A stretch of DNA of 64,000 nucleotides, taken from positions 124,001 through 188,000 of the forward strand of contig NZ_CADIKC010000008.1 of assembly GCF_902859805.1 (NCBI RefSeq), read 5' to 3'. Positions 9,344 to 18,521 of this stretch are shown here, piece by piece. The position numbers were made by a program, and so were the translations under genes. Source of the DNA: Paraburkholderia sediminicola. GTDB lineage: Bacteria; Pseudomonadota; Gammaproteobacteria; Burkholderiales; Burkholderiaceae. A model generated the notes under the pieces. The model made no database searches, had not been told where the DNA came from, and worked only from the letters and a program-made list of their open reading frames with translations. Within the stretch, counting starts at the first letter, position 1, and each line of letters starts with the position of its first letter.

Positions 9344-9550
9344 ATGTCAGAACATGTTTACAAACAAATCGAACTGACCGGCTCATCGACCAAATCGATC
9401 GACGACGCAATCAGCACCGCGATTAAAAAAGCGTCGAAGACGCTGCGCAATCTGCACTGGTTCGAAGTGACGGAAACGCGGGGCCAGATCGAGAACGACA
9501 AGGTCGCCTACTGGCAGGTGACCATCAAGGTCGGCCTGCGCATCGACTAG
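9344..9550 (+). CDS. Dodecin (flavin storage protein)
   Basis: A 68-residue dodecin, which forms hollow dodecamers that bind and protect flavins (or CoA) in the cytoplasm. Seen: VYKQIELTGSS, the helix SIDDAISTAIKKAS, the flavin-stacking W39 in LHWFEVTE and the closing strands AYWQVTIKVGLRID, the whole length of the family. A strong AGGAGG ribosome site lies eight bases before the ATG at 9344. It is a single gene with its own upstream region. Confidence 0.95.
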   Translation: MSEHVYKQIELTGSSTKSIDDAISTAIKKASKTLRNLHWFEVTETRGQIENDKVAYWQVTIKVGLRID

Positions 9551-9589
9551 CGCTTCGCCCGAAACATCTTCTACACATAATCTGAAGCA

Positions 9590-9624
9590 AAAAAAAAGCT
9601 GCGTCCGTACTGGACGCAGCGTCT
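9590..9624 (-). terminator. Intrinsic terminator
   Basis: A perfect 9-base stem GCTGCGTCC / GGACGCAGC (9598-9606 and 9612-9620) is preceded on the plus strand by a run of nine A. On the minus strand this is a stem followed by a T run, so it ends the leftward transporter operon. It may also help end the dodecin transcript. Confidence 0.85.
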
Positions 9625-9667
9625 TAAAGCAGCGGTTGCTGAGACCGCCGCCTGGTCGATCTTTAGC

Positions 9668-9712
9668 CGGTCATTCGTGACCCGGTCATTCGCGACCCGG
9701 TCATTCGTGACC
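9668..9712. repeat. Three tandem copies of a 15-base unit
   Basis: The unit CGGTCATTCGTGACC occurs three times head to tail; the middle copy has one change (C for T). Each copy is itself partly palindromic (GGTCA / TGACC). It lies between the end of the BMP binding-protein gene and its terminator, so it is in the 3' untranslated part of that operon. Confidence 0.85.
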
Positions 9713-9757
9713 CGGCCAACTTTGCGCGATTCGTTCTCGACGACCGCGCAAGCCGGA

Positions 9758-10852
9758 TTACTTCGGCAGCGAGCCGTCCACGCCTTCCACGTACCAGTTC
9801 AGGCGTTGCAGCTCCGGATCGGTCAGCGTCTTGCCTGCCGGCACCTTCACCGCGCCGGACTGATCCTTGATCGGACCCGTGAACACGTCCCACTTGCCGC
9901 CGGCCAGTTCATCACGCTTCGCCGCCACCTGCTTCTGCGCGTCGGCAGGAATCGCCGACGTGTTCAGATCTTCAAGATTGACGGCTTTCTGCGGAATACC
10001 CCACCAAACCGGATCGTTCTTCCACTTGCCGTCCAGCACCTGCTGAATAGCCGAGTTGTAATACACGCCCCAGTGCGCGACCACCGAGCCGAGGTGCGCA
10101 TCCGGACCGAACTTCTTCATGTCCGAATCCCAACCGAACGCATGAACGTGCTTTTCCGATGCGGTGGCGAGCGTCGCGCTCGAATCGGTGTTTTGCAGCA
10201 GCACGTCGGCGCCCTGGCCGATCAGCGTTTCAGCGGCCTGCTTTTCCTTGCCCGGATCGAACCAGCTATTGATCCAGATGACCTTGGTGTGGATCTTCGG
10301 ATTCACCGAACGCGCGCCGAGCGTGTACGCGTTGATGTTGCGGATCACTTCAGGAATCGGCACCGATGCGACAAAGCCCAGCGTGTTGGTCTTCGTCACA
10401 TAGCCCGCAGCGACGCCGGCCAGGTACGCGCCCTGGTACATGCGCACGTCATAGGTGCCGAAATTCGGCGCCTTCTTGTAGCCGGTTGCGTGCAGGAACA
10501 CCGTGTCCGGGAAGTCCTTTGCGACCTTCAGTTCGAAGTCCTGGTAGCCGAAGCTCGAACCGATGATGATCTTGTTGCCCTTGTTCGCCAGATCGCGGAA
10601 CACACGTTCCGAGTCGGCCGATTCCGGCACGTTCTCGATACGGGTGATCTTGATCTTGTTGCCGAACTTCGCTTCGGCTTCCTTCGAGCCCTGATCGTGC
10701 GCGAAGGTCCAGCCGGCGTCGCCCGGGTTGCCGAGGTAGACGAACGCGACGCCCGGTGCGTCGGCCGCTTGCGCGGTTTGCGCGAGCGGCGCGGCAAGCG
10801 CCAGGGAAGCCGCGCCCCATGCGAAGGCGGTCAGCAGATTTCTTCTCTTCAT
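9758..10852 (-). CDS. BMP-family purine/nucleoside-binding protein
   Basis: Periplasmic substrate-binding protein of the BMP (basic membrane protein, PnrA-like) family, 364 residues. An N-terminal signal peptide (MKRRNLLTAFAWGAA) is cleaved near AQAA. The mature chain has VAFVYLGNPGDAGWTFAHDQG, the nucleoside-binding aromatic and aspartate pattern, and HAFGWDSDM. ACAGGAG precedes the ATG at 10852. It is the last gene of a four-gene ABC transporter operon, after two permeases and a double ATPase. BMP homologues bind purine nucleosides or bases; location next to purine breakdown genes supports that substrate here. Confidence 0.9.
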   Translation of the reverse strand: MKRRNLLTAFAWGAASLALAAPLAQTAQAADAPGVAFVYLGNPGDAGWTFAHDQGSKEAEAKFGNKIKITRIENVPESADSERVFRDLANKGNKIIIGSSFGYQDFELKVAKDFPDTVFLHATGYKKAPNFGTYDVRMYQGAYLAGVAAGYVTKTNTLGFVASVPIPEVIRNINAYTLGARSVNPKIHTKVIWINSWFDPGKEKQAAETLIGQGADVLLQNTDSSATLATASEKHVHAFGWDSDMKKFGPDAHLGSVVAHWGVYYNSAIQQVLDGKWKNDPVWWGIPQKAVNLEDLNTSAIPADAQKQVAAKRDELAGGKWDVFTGPIKDQSGAVKVPAGKTLTDPELQRLNWYVEGVDGSLPK

Positions 10853-10919
10853 GTTTTCTCCTGTCGTGTCTGTCGATTGATTTGAAACGTGTGGTCGGTC
10901 ATATGAAGCGACAAGCGTG

Positions 10920-11849
10920 TCATCCCGCCGAGAAAAACGGCTTGCCAAGCGACGCGGGCGCATTCAGACGAATGGTGTTCGGGTTGCGCGAAATCAGCAC
11001 GAGCACGACGACAGTCGCGACGTACGGCAGCATCGCAAGAAACTGCGTCGGCACCGGCACGCCGACGGCCTGAGCGTAAAACTGCAGACCCGTCACGGCG
11101 CCGAACAGCAACGCGCCGATCAGCAGACGCCCCGGGCGCCATGTCGCGAACACCACCAGCGCGAGCGCGATCCAGCCGCGGCCCGACGTAAGCTGTTCCT
11201 GCCACAAGTGCAGGTTGACGATCGAGTAATAGCCGCCGGCGAGCCCCGCCATGCCGCCGCCGAAGGCCACCGCGCCATAACGCACGCCGACCACCGGAAA
11301 GCCGACCGAGTGCGCCACTTGCGGCGATTCACCGACCGAGCGCAGCACGAGGCCGGCGCGCGTGCGATACAGGAACCACCAGATCACTGCGAACATCAGG
11401 AACGCGAGGTAATCGAGCGGCGTGAGGCTGAAGAGCGCGGGTCCGAGCACCGGGATCTTCGAGAGACCCGGAATGGTCCACGTGTCGATCGTGGCGCGCA
11501 CGGCCGCCGACGTGTACGGCTTGCCGACATAGGCCGACAGGCCAATGCCGAAGATCGTCAGCGAGAGGCCCGTAGCAACCTGGTTGGCGAGCATGGTCAG
11601 CGTGAGGAACGCGAATAGCAGCGACATCGCGAGCCCCGCGCCGATCGCGGCGACTACGCCGAGCCATGGGTTGCCGGTAATGGCGGTGACCGCGTAGCCG
11701 GTCACAGCGCCCATCAGCATCATGCCTTCGACGCCGAGGTTGAGCACACCCGACTTCTCAGTTACGAGTTCGCCCGCACCCGCGAACATCAGCGGGATCG
11801 CGGCGGTGACGGCGCTCGAGGTGAGCGCGCTGGCTTGTTGAATATCCAT
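10920..11849 (-). CDS. ABC transporter permease, nucleoside/purine type (NupQ-like)
   Basis: Inner membrane permease, 309 residues with about eight hydrophobic segments, of the branched-chain-type permease family used with BMP binding proteins (NupQ/YufQ). Seen: ALTSSAVTAAIPLMFAGAGELVTEKSGVLNLGVEGMMLMGA at the N-terminus, which includes the family GELVTEKSGVLNLGVEG loop, and the later coupling stretch near SVGESPQVAHSVG. The gene starts 18 bases after the partner permease gene stop, so the two are cotranscribed. It forms the channel with that permease. Confidence 0.9.
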   Translation of the reverse strand: MDIQQASALTSSAVTAAIPLMFAGAGELVTEKSGVLNLGVEGMMLMGAVTGYAVTAITGNPWLGVVAAIGAGLAMSLLFAFLTLTMLANQVATGLSLTIFGIGLSAYVGKPYTSAAVRATIDTWTIPGLSKIPVLGPALFSLTPLDYLAFLMFAVIWWFLYRTRAGLVLRSVGESPQVAHSVGFPVVGVRYGAVAFGGGMAGLAGGYYSIVNLHLWQEQLTSGRGWIALALVVFATWRPGRLLIGALLFGAVTGLQFYAQAVGVPVPTQFLAMLPYVATVVVLVLISRNPNTIRLNAPASLGKPFFSAG

Positions 11850-11867
11850 GGAGATCCGCCGGGAAAA

Positions 11868-12974
11868 TCAGTGGGCCTGCGCGGCGGCGGAGCGCCGGCG
11901 CACGCGATAGTTCACGAACAGGTCGGCGCCCAGCAGGCAGAACAGCAGCAGCCCCTGAAACACGCCGGAGAGCGCCTGCGGCAATTGCATCGAGGTCTGC
12001 ACCGCTTCGCCGCCGAGGTACAGCAGCGCCATCAGCAAGCTTGCGAGCACGATGCCGAGCGGATGCAGCCGTCCCACGAACACGACGATGATCGCGGTGA
12101 AGCCGTAGCCCGGCGACCATGTCGCCTGCAACTGGCCGATCGGACCGGCGATCTCGCCCATCCCGGCGAGGCCCGCCAGACCGCCGCTGATCAGCAGCGA
12201 GGTCCAGATGGTTTTCTTGTCGGAGAACCCGGCGTAGCGCGCAGCAAGCGGCGCGAGGCCGCCGACGTTCATCCGGTAGCCCGCGAAGCTCTTGCGCATG
12301 AAGAGCCACACGCACGGAATGGCGATCAGCGTGATGAACACGGATGCGTTCAACCGCGTGCCGCGCAGCCATTTCCAGTGCCAGTCGCCGGAAAAGGTCG
12401 GGTACAGCGCGTCGCCGCTGAACATCTCCGAGAGCGGGAAATTCATGCCCTGCGGATCGCGCCACGGGCCGCTCACCAGGTAGATAAGCAACTGCGTGGC
12501 CACATACGTGAGCATCAGGCTGACGAGAATCTCGTTGGTGTTGAAGCGGCTTTTCAGCAGCGCGGGAATCGCGGCCCATGCCATGCCGCCGAGCACGCCG
12601 GCGACCATCATGGTCGGCAGAATCCACCAGCCGGTGGCCTGATCGAAATAGATCGCGACACCGCTCGCGGCGATGCCGCCGAGCAGCATCTGCCCTTCGG
12701 CGCCAATGTTCCAGACGTTGGCGCGATAACCGATCGCGAGGCCAAGGCCGATCAGGCACAACGGCGAAGCCTTCAGCAGCAGTTCGGACCAGCCGTTCAC
12801 ACTGGAGAGCGGTTCGATGAAAAACGCGTGCATGGCTTCGAGCGGATCACGGCCGACCAGGCTGAAGATCAGGAAGCCGATCGCGAGCGTGAGCAACGCG
12901 GCGATCAGCGGCACGGCAAGCTGCATCGTGCGCGAGGGCGTCGTGCGTGCTTCGAGTCGATACGGAAGAATCAT
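11868..12974 (-). CDS. ABC transporter permease, nucleoside/purine type (NupP-like)
   Basis: Second inner membrane permease of the BMP-type importer, 368 residues with about eight to ten hydrophobic segments. Seen: LIGLGLAIGYRANVWNIGAEGQ, the family loop near residue 80, and the cytoplasmic FAGYRMNVGGLAPLAARYAGFS near residue 215. It follows the ATPase gene by about 90 bases and precedes the other permease. The pair resembles NupP/NupQ of Bacillus and RnsC/RnsD systems. Substrate assignment (purine nucleoside, base or related compound) rests on context. Confidence 0.9.
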   Translation of the reverse strand: MILPYRLEARTTPSRTMQLAVPLIAALLTLAIGFLIFSLVGRDPLEAMHAFFIEPLSSVNGWSELLLKASPLCLIGLGLAIGYRANVWNIGAEGQMLLGGIAASGVAIYFDQATGWWILPTMMVAGVLGGMAWAAIPALLKSRFNTNEILVSLMLTYVATQLLIYLVSGPWRDPQGMNFPLSEMFSGDALYPTFSGDWHWKWLRGTRLNASVFITLIAIPCVWLFMRKSFAGYRMNVGGLAPLAARYAGFSDKKTIWTSLLISGGLAGLAGMGEIAGPIGQLQATWSPGYGFTAIIVVFVGRLHPLGIVLASLLMALLYLGGEAVQTSMQLPQALSGVFQGLLLFCLLGADLFVNYRVRRRSAAAQAH

Positions 12975-13064
12975 GGGAGCGTGTGTTTATGTGAGTGCTT
13001 GTATCTGGTTCTGGTGCCTGGGTGCTTTAGCGTCGATCAGCGATCCGATCGCGCATCGATCTGT

Positions 13065-14666
13065 TCAGGCATGCGCCGGCTGTTCCGCCGACGGCGCCGC
13101 GCCCTCGCGGTCGCCGAACAGACCCGCCATCCAGCGGCCGATTTCCTCGGCGTTGGTCGCCCCCGTGGCGCGCACCGGCGAGAGTCTGCCACCGGCCAGC
13201 ACAGCGATGCGATCGCAGATGTCGAACAGCTCCTCCAGTTCTTCGGAGATCACCAGAATCGCCACGCCGCGAGCGGACAGGTCGAGCAACTGCTGACGAA
13301 TGAACGCCGCCGCGCCGACGTCGACGCCCCAGGTCGGCTGCGCGACCACCAGCACCTTGGGCGCCTGCAGAATCTCGCGGCCCATGATGTATTTCTGCAG
13401 ATTGCCGCCGGAGAGACTTTGCGCCAATGCTTCCGAGCCGCCGCAGCGCACGTCGAAGGCTTCGATACAACGCTTGGCGAAGGCGCGCATCGCGCCCGCC
13501 TTGATCCAGCCGGAATTCACCATCTGCTGACGATGCGCCGTAAGCAGCGCGTTTTCTGACAAGGTCATCGCCGGCACTGCACCGCGGCCCAAGCGCTCTT
13601 CCGGCACGAAACCAAAACCAAGCGCACGCCGGCCGCCTGCGCCGAGGCGCCCCGCCGCTTTACCGCAAATCGTGACCGCATCGGCACGTGTGCCGCGTTT
13701 TTCGCCCGAGAGCGCCGACAGCAATTCGGCCTGCCCGTTGCCCGACACACCCGCGATGCCGAATATCTCGCCCGCATGCACGCCGAACGACACGTTATTG
13801 AGCGACGTGCCGAACGGATCGTCGCTTTCCACCGACAACTGCTTTACGTCCAGCAACACCGCACCCGGCGTATGTTCACGGCGCGTGTAATCCGGCAGCG
13901 AATGGCCGACCATCAACTGCGCGAGCGACGCATGCGTTTCTTCTTTCGGCTTGACGTGACCGGTCACGCGGCCGCCGCGCATCACCGTGGCGGTGTCGCA
14001 CAGCTCCTGGATCTCGTCGAGCTTGTGGCTGATGTAGAGGATGCTGCAGCCTTCCGCTGCGAGACGCCGAAGCGTCGCGAAGAGCTTGCGGACCGCTTGC
14101 GGCGTGAGCACCGAAGTCGGTTCGTCCATGATCAGAAGACGTGGGTTCTGCAGCAGGCAGCGCACGATTTCGACGCGTTGCCGCTCGCCCACCGTCAGGC
14201 TATGCACGTGACGTTGCGGGTCGATGTCGAGGCCGTAGTCGGCGGAGACTTCGCGGATGCGTTTCGAGAGCGTCTTCAGATCGAACGGTTCGTCGAGCGC
14301 AAGCGCGATGTTTTCGCCGACCGTGAGCGTCTCGAACAGCGAAAAATGCTGGAACACCATGCCGACGCCGAGCTTGCGCGCCGCCGCTGGGCTCGCGATC
14401 TCGACCGGCTGGCCTTCCCAGTGAATCTCACCGGCGTCGGGCCGCACCGCGCCGTAGATGATTTTCATCAGCGTGCTTTTGCCGGCGCCGTTTTCGCCGA
14501 GCACGGCATGGATTTCACCCGGCGCGACGATCAACGTGACGTCGTCGTTGGCACGTACGGCCGGATACTGTTTGGTGATGCCCTGAAGCATCAACCGGGG
14601 CGCCGCCTGTTCCGGCCTGTTTGCCGGCTGCGCGGCGGCGCCGTCGCTATAAGAAGAGTCGCTCAT
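13065..14666 (-). CDS. ABC transporter double ATPase, nucleoside/purine type (NupO-like)
   Basis: Cytoplasmic energising subunit, 533 residues with two ATPase domains, as in sugar and nucleoside importers (NupO, RbsA-like). First domain: GENGAGKST (about residues 60-68), the signature-like LTVGERQRVEIVR and LLIMDEPTSVL. Second domain: a degenerate Walker A (GVSGNGQAEL), signature LSGGNLQKYI and VVAQPTWGVD in place of the usual DEPT, as is normal for the second half. I start at the ATG at 14666; 25 more in-frame codons exist upstream. It is the first gene of the transporter operon, divergent from the LysR gene at 14918. Confidence 0.92.
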   Translation of the reverse strand: MSDSSYSDGAAAQPANRPEQAAPRLMLQGITKQYPAVRANDDVTLIVAPGEIHAVLGENGAGKSTLMKIIYGAVRPDAGEIHWEGQPVEIASPAAARKLGVGMVFQHFSLFETLTVGENIALALDEPFDLKTLSKRIREVSADYGLDIDPQRHVHSLTVGERQRVEIVRCLLQNPRLLIMDEPTSVLTPQAVRKLFATLRRLAAEGCSILYISHKLDEIQELCDTATVMRGGRVTGHVKPKEETHASLAQLMVGHSLPDYTRREHTPGAVLLDVKQLSVESDDPFGTSLNNVSFGVHAGEIFGIAGVSGNGQAELLSALSGEKRGTRADAVTICGKAAGRLGAGGRRALGFGFVPEERLGRGAVPAMTLSENALLTAHRQQMVNSGWIKAGAMRAFAKRCIEAFDVRCGGSEALAQSLSGGNLQKYIMGREILQAPKVLVVAQPTWGVDVGAAAFIRQQLLDLSARGVAILVISEELEELFDICDRIAVLAGGRLSPVRATGATNAEEIGRWMAGLFGDREGAAPSAEQPAHA

Positions 14667-14917
14667 GTGATTCCGTAGTACGTCAGAGACTGCCGGTCGC
14701 AGCGCGTCCGCCCACCCTGTCAGCAGACGATCCGTCACCACAACCGGATGACAATACCTAAATCGACCGGCCCAGTCGAGCCGTCAAAATTCCCCGCAAA
14801 CCCCCGTCGCAGCGTGCTCTGCGGGTATCCCACTCTTGACGTGGCTTTGTGTTCATATTAAAAGCCATATATACCCACGCCCGTTCGATCAGCCAGAACA
14901 TATATTTCGGAGAAGTC

Positions 14918-15850
14918 ATGAGTCAGCAACGCGAGGCGATCGATACGTATCTATTACGCGTCTTGCACACCCTGTTGATGGAACGCAGCGTCACGCGCGC
15001 GGCCGTCAAACTGAATCAATCGCAACCCGCCATCAGCGCGGCCCTGCGCCGTTTGCGCGACATCACCGGCGACCCGCTGCTGGTGCGCGGCAAATCCGGC
15101 ATGGTGCCGACCGAGTACGGCCTGCGCCTGCTCGAACCGGTGCAGAACGCGCTGCGCGAAATCGAACGCATCAAGTTCCAGCAGCACAACTTCGATCCCG
15201 CCACATCCATTCGCTGCTACCGGATCGGTTGCCCGGACTACCTGAACGTGCTGTTCGTGCCGACGGTGGTGGAACGCTTTCGTCAGGCCGCGCCGAACGC
15301 GACGCTCGAGTTTCACTCGCTCGGGCCGGCGTTCGACTACGAACTCGCGCTCGAGGACGGCAAGCTCGACATCGTGGTCGGCAACTGGCCGGAACCGCCG
15401 GAGCAGTTGCACCTGTCGAACCTGTTCGTCGATCAGATCGTCTGTCTGATGAGCAACGCGCATCCGTTCGCCAAACGTGGCGGGTTGACGCTCGACCAGT
15501 ACCTGAATGCGCCGCATCTTGCGCCTACTCCTTACTCGGTGGGCCAGCGCGGCGCGATCGACGTGCACCTCGCGCGCGAGCGGTTAAAACGTCATGTGGT
15601 CGTTACGTTGCCGTACTTCAATCTGGCGCCTTACGTGCTGATCAAGTCCGATCTGATCTTCACGACTACGCGCCTGTTTGCCGACTACTACGCCAAGTTC
15701 CTGCCGCTGACCGTGGTGCCCGCACCGCTCGATTTCCCGCCGATGCAGTACTACCAGCTGTGGCATGAACGCGTGCATTACTCCGACGAAGTGCGCTGGC
15801 TGCGCAGTCTGGTTGCCGAAGCGACCAAGACGTTGATCGACAAGCCTTAA
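14918..15850 (+). CDS. LysR-type transcriptional regulator
   Basis: DNA-binding regulator of 310 residues. The winged HTH lies at residues 5-65 (VLHTLLMERSVTRAAVKLNQSQPAISAALRRLR contains the recognition helix) and the remaining 230 residues form the effector-binding domain. A GGAG ribosome site precedes the ATG at 14918; an in-frame extension of 23 codons is not family-like. It is divergent from the purine transporter operon and convergent with the guanine deaminase gene, so it probably controls purine uptake or breakdown. The intergenic region has AT-rich CATAT repeats that could be its sites, but no clean T-N11-A box was identified. The effector is unknown. Confidence 0.88.
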   Translation: MSQQREAIDTYLLRVLHTLLMERSVTRAAVKLNQSQPAISAALRRLRDITGDPLLVRGKSGMVPTEYGLRLLEPVQNALREIERIKFQQHNFDPATSIRCYRIGCPDYLNVLFVPTVVERFRQAAPNATLEFHSLGPAFDYELALEDGKLDIVVGNWPEPPEQLHLSNLFVDQIVCLMSNAHPFAKRGGLTLDQYLNAPHLAPTPYSVGQRGAIDVHLARERLKRHVVVTLPYFNLAPYVLIKSDLIFTTTRLFADYYAKFLPLTVVPAPLDFPPMQYYQLWHERVHYSDEVRWLRSLVAEATKTLIDKP

Positions 15851-15862
15851 TCTTTTCTCTGC

Positions 15863-15896
15863 GCTCTATCAGCATCTTTGCGGATGCCGATAGAGC
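15863..15896. terminator. Hairpin terminator between convergent genes
   Basis: A 14-base stem with one mismatch (GCTCTATCAGCATC against GATGCCGATAGAGC) and a six-base loop lies between the convergent LysR and deaminase genes. Pyrimidine-rich sequence follows on the plus strand. Confidence 0.65.
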
Positions 15897-15935
15897 TGCT
15901 TCTTCTGCTTCTTCTATTCCGCTCTTACTCCGTCA

Positions 15936-17324
15936 TCAGGCGGCCGCTTCGTACAGCGTCTTCGCCAACCGGTTGTGCTGCTCGATGACCGGCCCGAGTT
16001 CCAGCGTCGTCAGTTGACCGTCCTTCACCACCACCTTGCCGCCGATCACGCTATGACTCACCTGCGACGGCGCGCAGAACACCAGTGCCGCGACCGGATC
16101 GTGCAACGCGCCCGCAAACAGCGGCTGACGCAGATCGAAGGACACGAAGTCCGCCGCCATACCCGGCGCCAGTGCGCCGATGTCATCGCGATTGAGCACC
16201 TTCGCGCCGCCTAGCGTCGCGATCTCCAAGGCTTCACGCGCGGTCATCGCATCCGGCCCGAAACCGACCCGCTGCAGCAGCAGCGCCTGACGTACTTCCG
16301 CGACCATTTGCGCGCCGTCGTTCGAGGCCGAACCGTCGACGCCCAGTCCCACCGGCACGCCGGCAAGTCGCATCCGCTTAACTGGCGCAATCCCCGAGGC
16401 GAGCCGCATGTTCGAACACGGGCAATGCGCAACGCCGGTGCCCGTACGAGCAAATAGCTCGATGCCCGCATCGTCGAGTTGCACACAGTGCGCGTGCCAT
16501 ACGTCGTGGCCGACCCAGCCGAGATCTTCCGCATATTCGGCCGGCGTCATGCCGAACTTCTCGCGGCTGTACGCGATATCGTTGACGTTCTCCGCCAGGT
16601 GCGTGTGCATCGACACCCCGTAATGCCGCGCCATCACCGCCGATTCGCGCATCAGGTCGCGACTCACCGAGAACGGCGAGCACGGTGCGACCACCATGCG
16701 CAACATCGCGTAGCGTCCTTCGTCGTTGTACGTCTCGATCAGCCGCTGCGTGTCCTTCAGGATGTCCGCTTCACGCTCGACCACCGAATCCGGCGGCAAA
16801 CCGCCGTCCTTCTGCCCCACGCTCATGCTGCCGCGCGCCGCATGAAAACGCATGCCGATCCGCTGCGCCGCGACGATGCTGTCGTCGAGGCGGCTGCCGT
16901 TCGGGTAGATATACAAATGGTCGCTCGAGGTCGTGCAACCGGACAGCAACAGCTCGGCCATCGCCGTCAAGGTCGAGACTTCGATCATCTCCGGTGTGAG
17001 GTTCGCCCACACCTTGTAGAGGTTGGTCAGCCAGCCGAATAGTTCGGCGTTCTGCGCGGCCGGAATCGCGCGCGTCAGGCTCTGATACATATGGTGGTGC
17101 GTGTTCACCAGACCCGGAATCACCAGGTGGCCGCGCATGTCCAGCACTTCGTCGGCCGTTTGCGGTAATTCCGCCGTCGGTCCGACCGCGACGATGCGGT
17201 TGTCCTCGATATACATGCCGCCGTCGCGCAGTTCGCGCCGGGCGCCGTCCATCGTGACCAGCACGTCCGCATGCTTCACCAGCATCGTTTTCTTTGGCTT
17301 GATAGCCGCCTGCTCCATCGTCAT
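15936..17324 (-). CDS. 8-Oxoguanine / guanine deaminase family amidohydrolase
   Basis: Zinc-dependent amidohydrolase of 462 residues that removes the amino group from a guanine-type base in the cytoplasm. Metal ligands are visible in GLVNTHHHMYQ (H76-H78), MHTHLAE and the aspartate in GLGVDGSASND. The stretches ELLLSGCTT, GSMSVGQKDGGLPPD and CSPFSVSRDLM follow the pattern of the Pseudomonas 8-oxoguanine deaminase (PA0142), while classical guanine deaminases differ there. I chose the ATG at 17324, preceded by GGAGAAACG. Context (purine importer upstream, urate pathway downstream) suits feeding guanine-type bases to xanthine or urate. Which purine is preferred cannot be decided from sequence. 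Confidence 0.87.
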   Translation of the reverse strand: MTMEQAAIKPKKTMLVKHADVLVTMDGARRELRDGGMYIEDNRIVAVGPTAELPQTADEVLDMRGHLVIPGLVNTHHHMYQSLTRAIPAAQNAELFGWLTNLYKVWANLTPEMIEVSTLTAMAELLLSGCTTSSDHLYIYPNGSRLDDSIVAAQRIGMRFHAARGSMSVGQKDGGLPPDSVVEREADILKDTQRLIETYNDEGRYAMLRMVVAPCSPFSVSRDLMRESAVMARHYGVSMHTHLAENVNDIAYSREKFGMTPAEYAEDLGWVGHDVWHAHCVQLDDAGIELFARTGTGVAHCPCSNMRLASGIAPVKRMRLAGVPVGLGVDGSASNDGAQMVAEVRQALLLQRVGFGPDAMTAREALEIATLGGAKVLNRDDIGALAPGMAADFVSFDLRQPLFAGALHDPVAALVFCAPSQVSHSVIGGKVVVKDGQLTTLELGPVIEQHNRLAKTLYEAAA

Positions 17325-17840
17325 TCGTTTCTCCGCTTCATTGCTTCCGTGCAAAGCCGTTCGAACGCGATGTGACGGCACGCCAACCGTGCCGCCGCGT
17401 CCCGTCGAACGCCGTTGGCCCGGTTACCCAGCGTGTTTCCGCCGTCTTCGGGGTGTGCCGCGCTTCGCTTGTGTTTGCTGCGGCGCACAGGTGTAACCTT
17501 CGACGGTCAAAATAATGCTGACAACTCGCGCCGGTGCGATACCCAACCTCACGCTGCCGATATAGTGGGCCTTTTTTGGCGCCGGTACGATCGAATTGCA
17601 CGGCAATAGTCGAATGAATCGACTCAATGTGGCTTTCAACAGGCTGTCTGTCATGCGCCAGGTATTATCTTTCCTATCTCGCGCGCGCTGACGTGAACAT
17701 CCTTTTTACAATGGCTGCCACGGCGCTCGCTTCAATTCGCCGACGGGTATGTAGCCACTGACGTGGAGCCTCGATCCGCCGCAACGTATTCTGGATCGGG
17801 CCGCCGCCGAAACCTCGCATTCACATAAGGAAAATTGCGA
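17325..17840. other. Divergent intergenic region deaminase / hydroxyisourate hydrolase
   Basis: A 516-base divergent region that should contain promoters for the leftward deaminase and the rightward urate genes. The stretch 17560-17700 is AT-richer than its surroundings. I see no gene in it and no unambiguous operator. Short open frames on both strands look like chance frames. Confidence 0.4.
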
Positions 17841-18194
17841 ATGGGAAAGCTCACTACCCACGTGCTCGACACCGCGAACGGCCGTCCCGGCGCGGGCATC
17901 AAGGTCGAACTCTTCGCGCTCTCCGGCGACACCCGCCGCGCGCTCAAAACCACCACCACCAATGACGACGGCCGCTGCGACCAGCCGCTGCTCGAAGGCG
18001 ACGCATTGGTCCCGGGCGAATACGAACTCGTGTTCGGCGCCGGCGACTACTTTGCATCGATCGGTACGAAAGTGCCGGAGCCGCGTTTTGTCGATCGCGT
18101 CGTGTTGCGCTTCGGCGTAGCCGATGCCGGTGCGCACTATCACGTGCCGCTATTGGTATCGCCGTGGTCGTACAGCACCTATCGGGGTAGCTAA
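17841..18194 (+). CDS. hiuH: 5-Hydroxyisourate hydrolase (transthyretin-like)
   Basis: Enzyme of 117 residues that hydrolyses 5-hydroxyisourate, the product of urate oxidation, to OHCU. The family marks are all present: N-terminal LTTHVLDTANGRPG with the catalytic H7, the central FFGAGDY-like stretch LVFGAGDYFAS, HYHVPLLVSPWSYSTYRGS at the end with catalytic histidine, and the C-terminal signature YRGS. AAGGA precedes the ATG at 17841. No signal peptide, so cytoplasmic. It lies upstream of puuD, which makes its substrate. Confidence 0.95.
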   Translation: MGKLTTHVLDTANGRPGAGIKVELFALSGDTRRALKTTTTNDDGRCDQPLLEGDALVPGEYELVFGAGDYFASIGTKVPEPRFVDRVVLRFGVADAGAHYHVPLLVSPWSYSTYRGS

Positions 18195-18521
18195 GGGACA
18201 GCTAAGGGGCAGCCAGGCTGAACCAGGCGTATCGATAGGTGTTGGAGGAGAACGAGGTTGAAGTCGCGCTGTATTTGCGAGCGCGCCCGATTGCACTGTG
18301 CGGATCTTTGGAGACACCGCGAAGCGCAATCGAACGCGAGCGACTCGACCCGAAGTTCCAATAAAAAACGGCGCGGTGCGAACTGAGCACATCGCGTCTC
18401 TCACCCCGCAGTCTGCGCAGCGACATCGTGCATGCCGACGACCCGTCAGCCGGGTCACCGAAGGCGTAATCAAGGCACAAACGTCGTTGCGCGTACAACG
18501 AATCAGAAGTGGAGGAGTTTC
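18195..18521. other. Intergenic region hiuH / puuD
   Basis: About 330 bases without a supported gene. A purine-rich GGAGGAG site at 18511-18517 serves puuD. No clear terminator after hiuH or promoter before puuD was recognised, so cotranscription across the gap is possible. Confidence 0.35.

Noticed and set aside
11835..13559. Plus-strand frame of 574 codons opposite the permease and ATPase genes
   Set aside because: Antisense shadow crossing two real genes; composition dominated by R, Q, H and A with no family motif.
14667..14917. LysR-type T-N11-A box in the divergent region
   Set aside because: Several CATAT-like repeats occur, but no single clean inverted repeat with the expected spacing could be defended.
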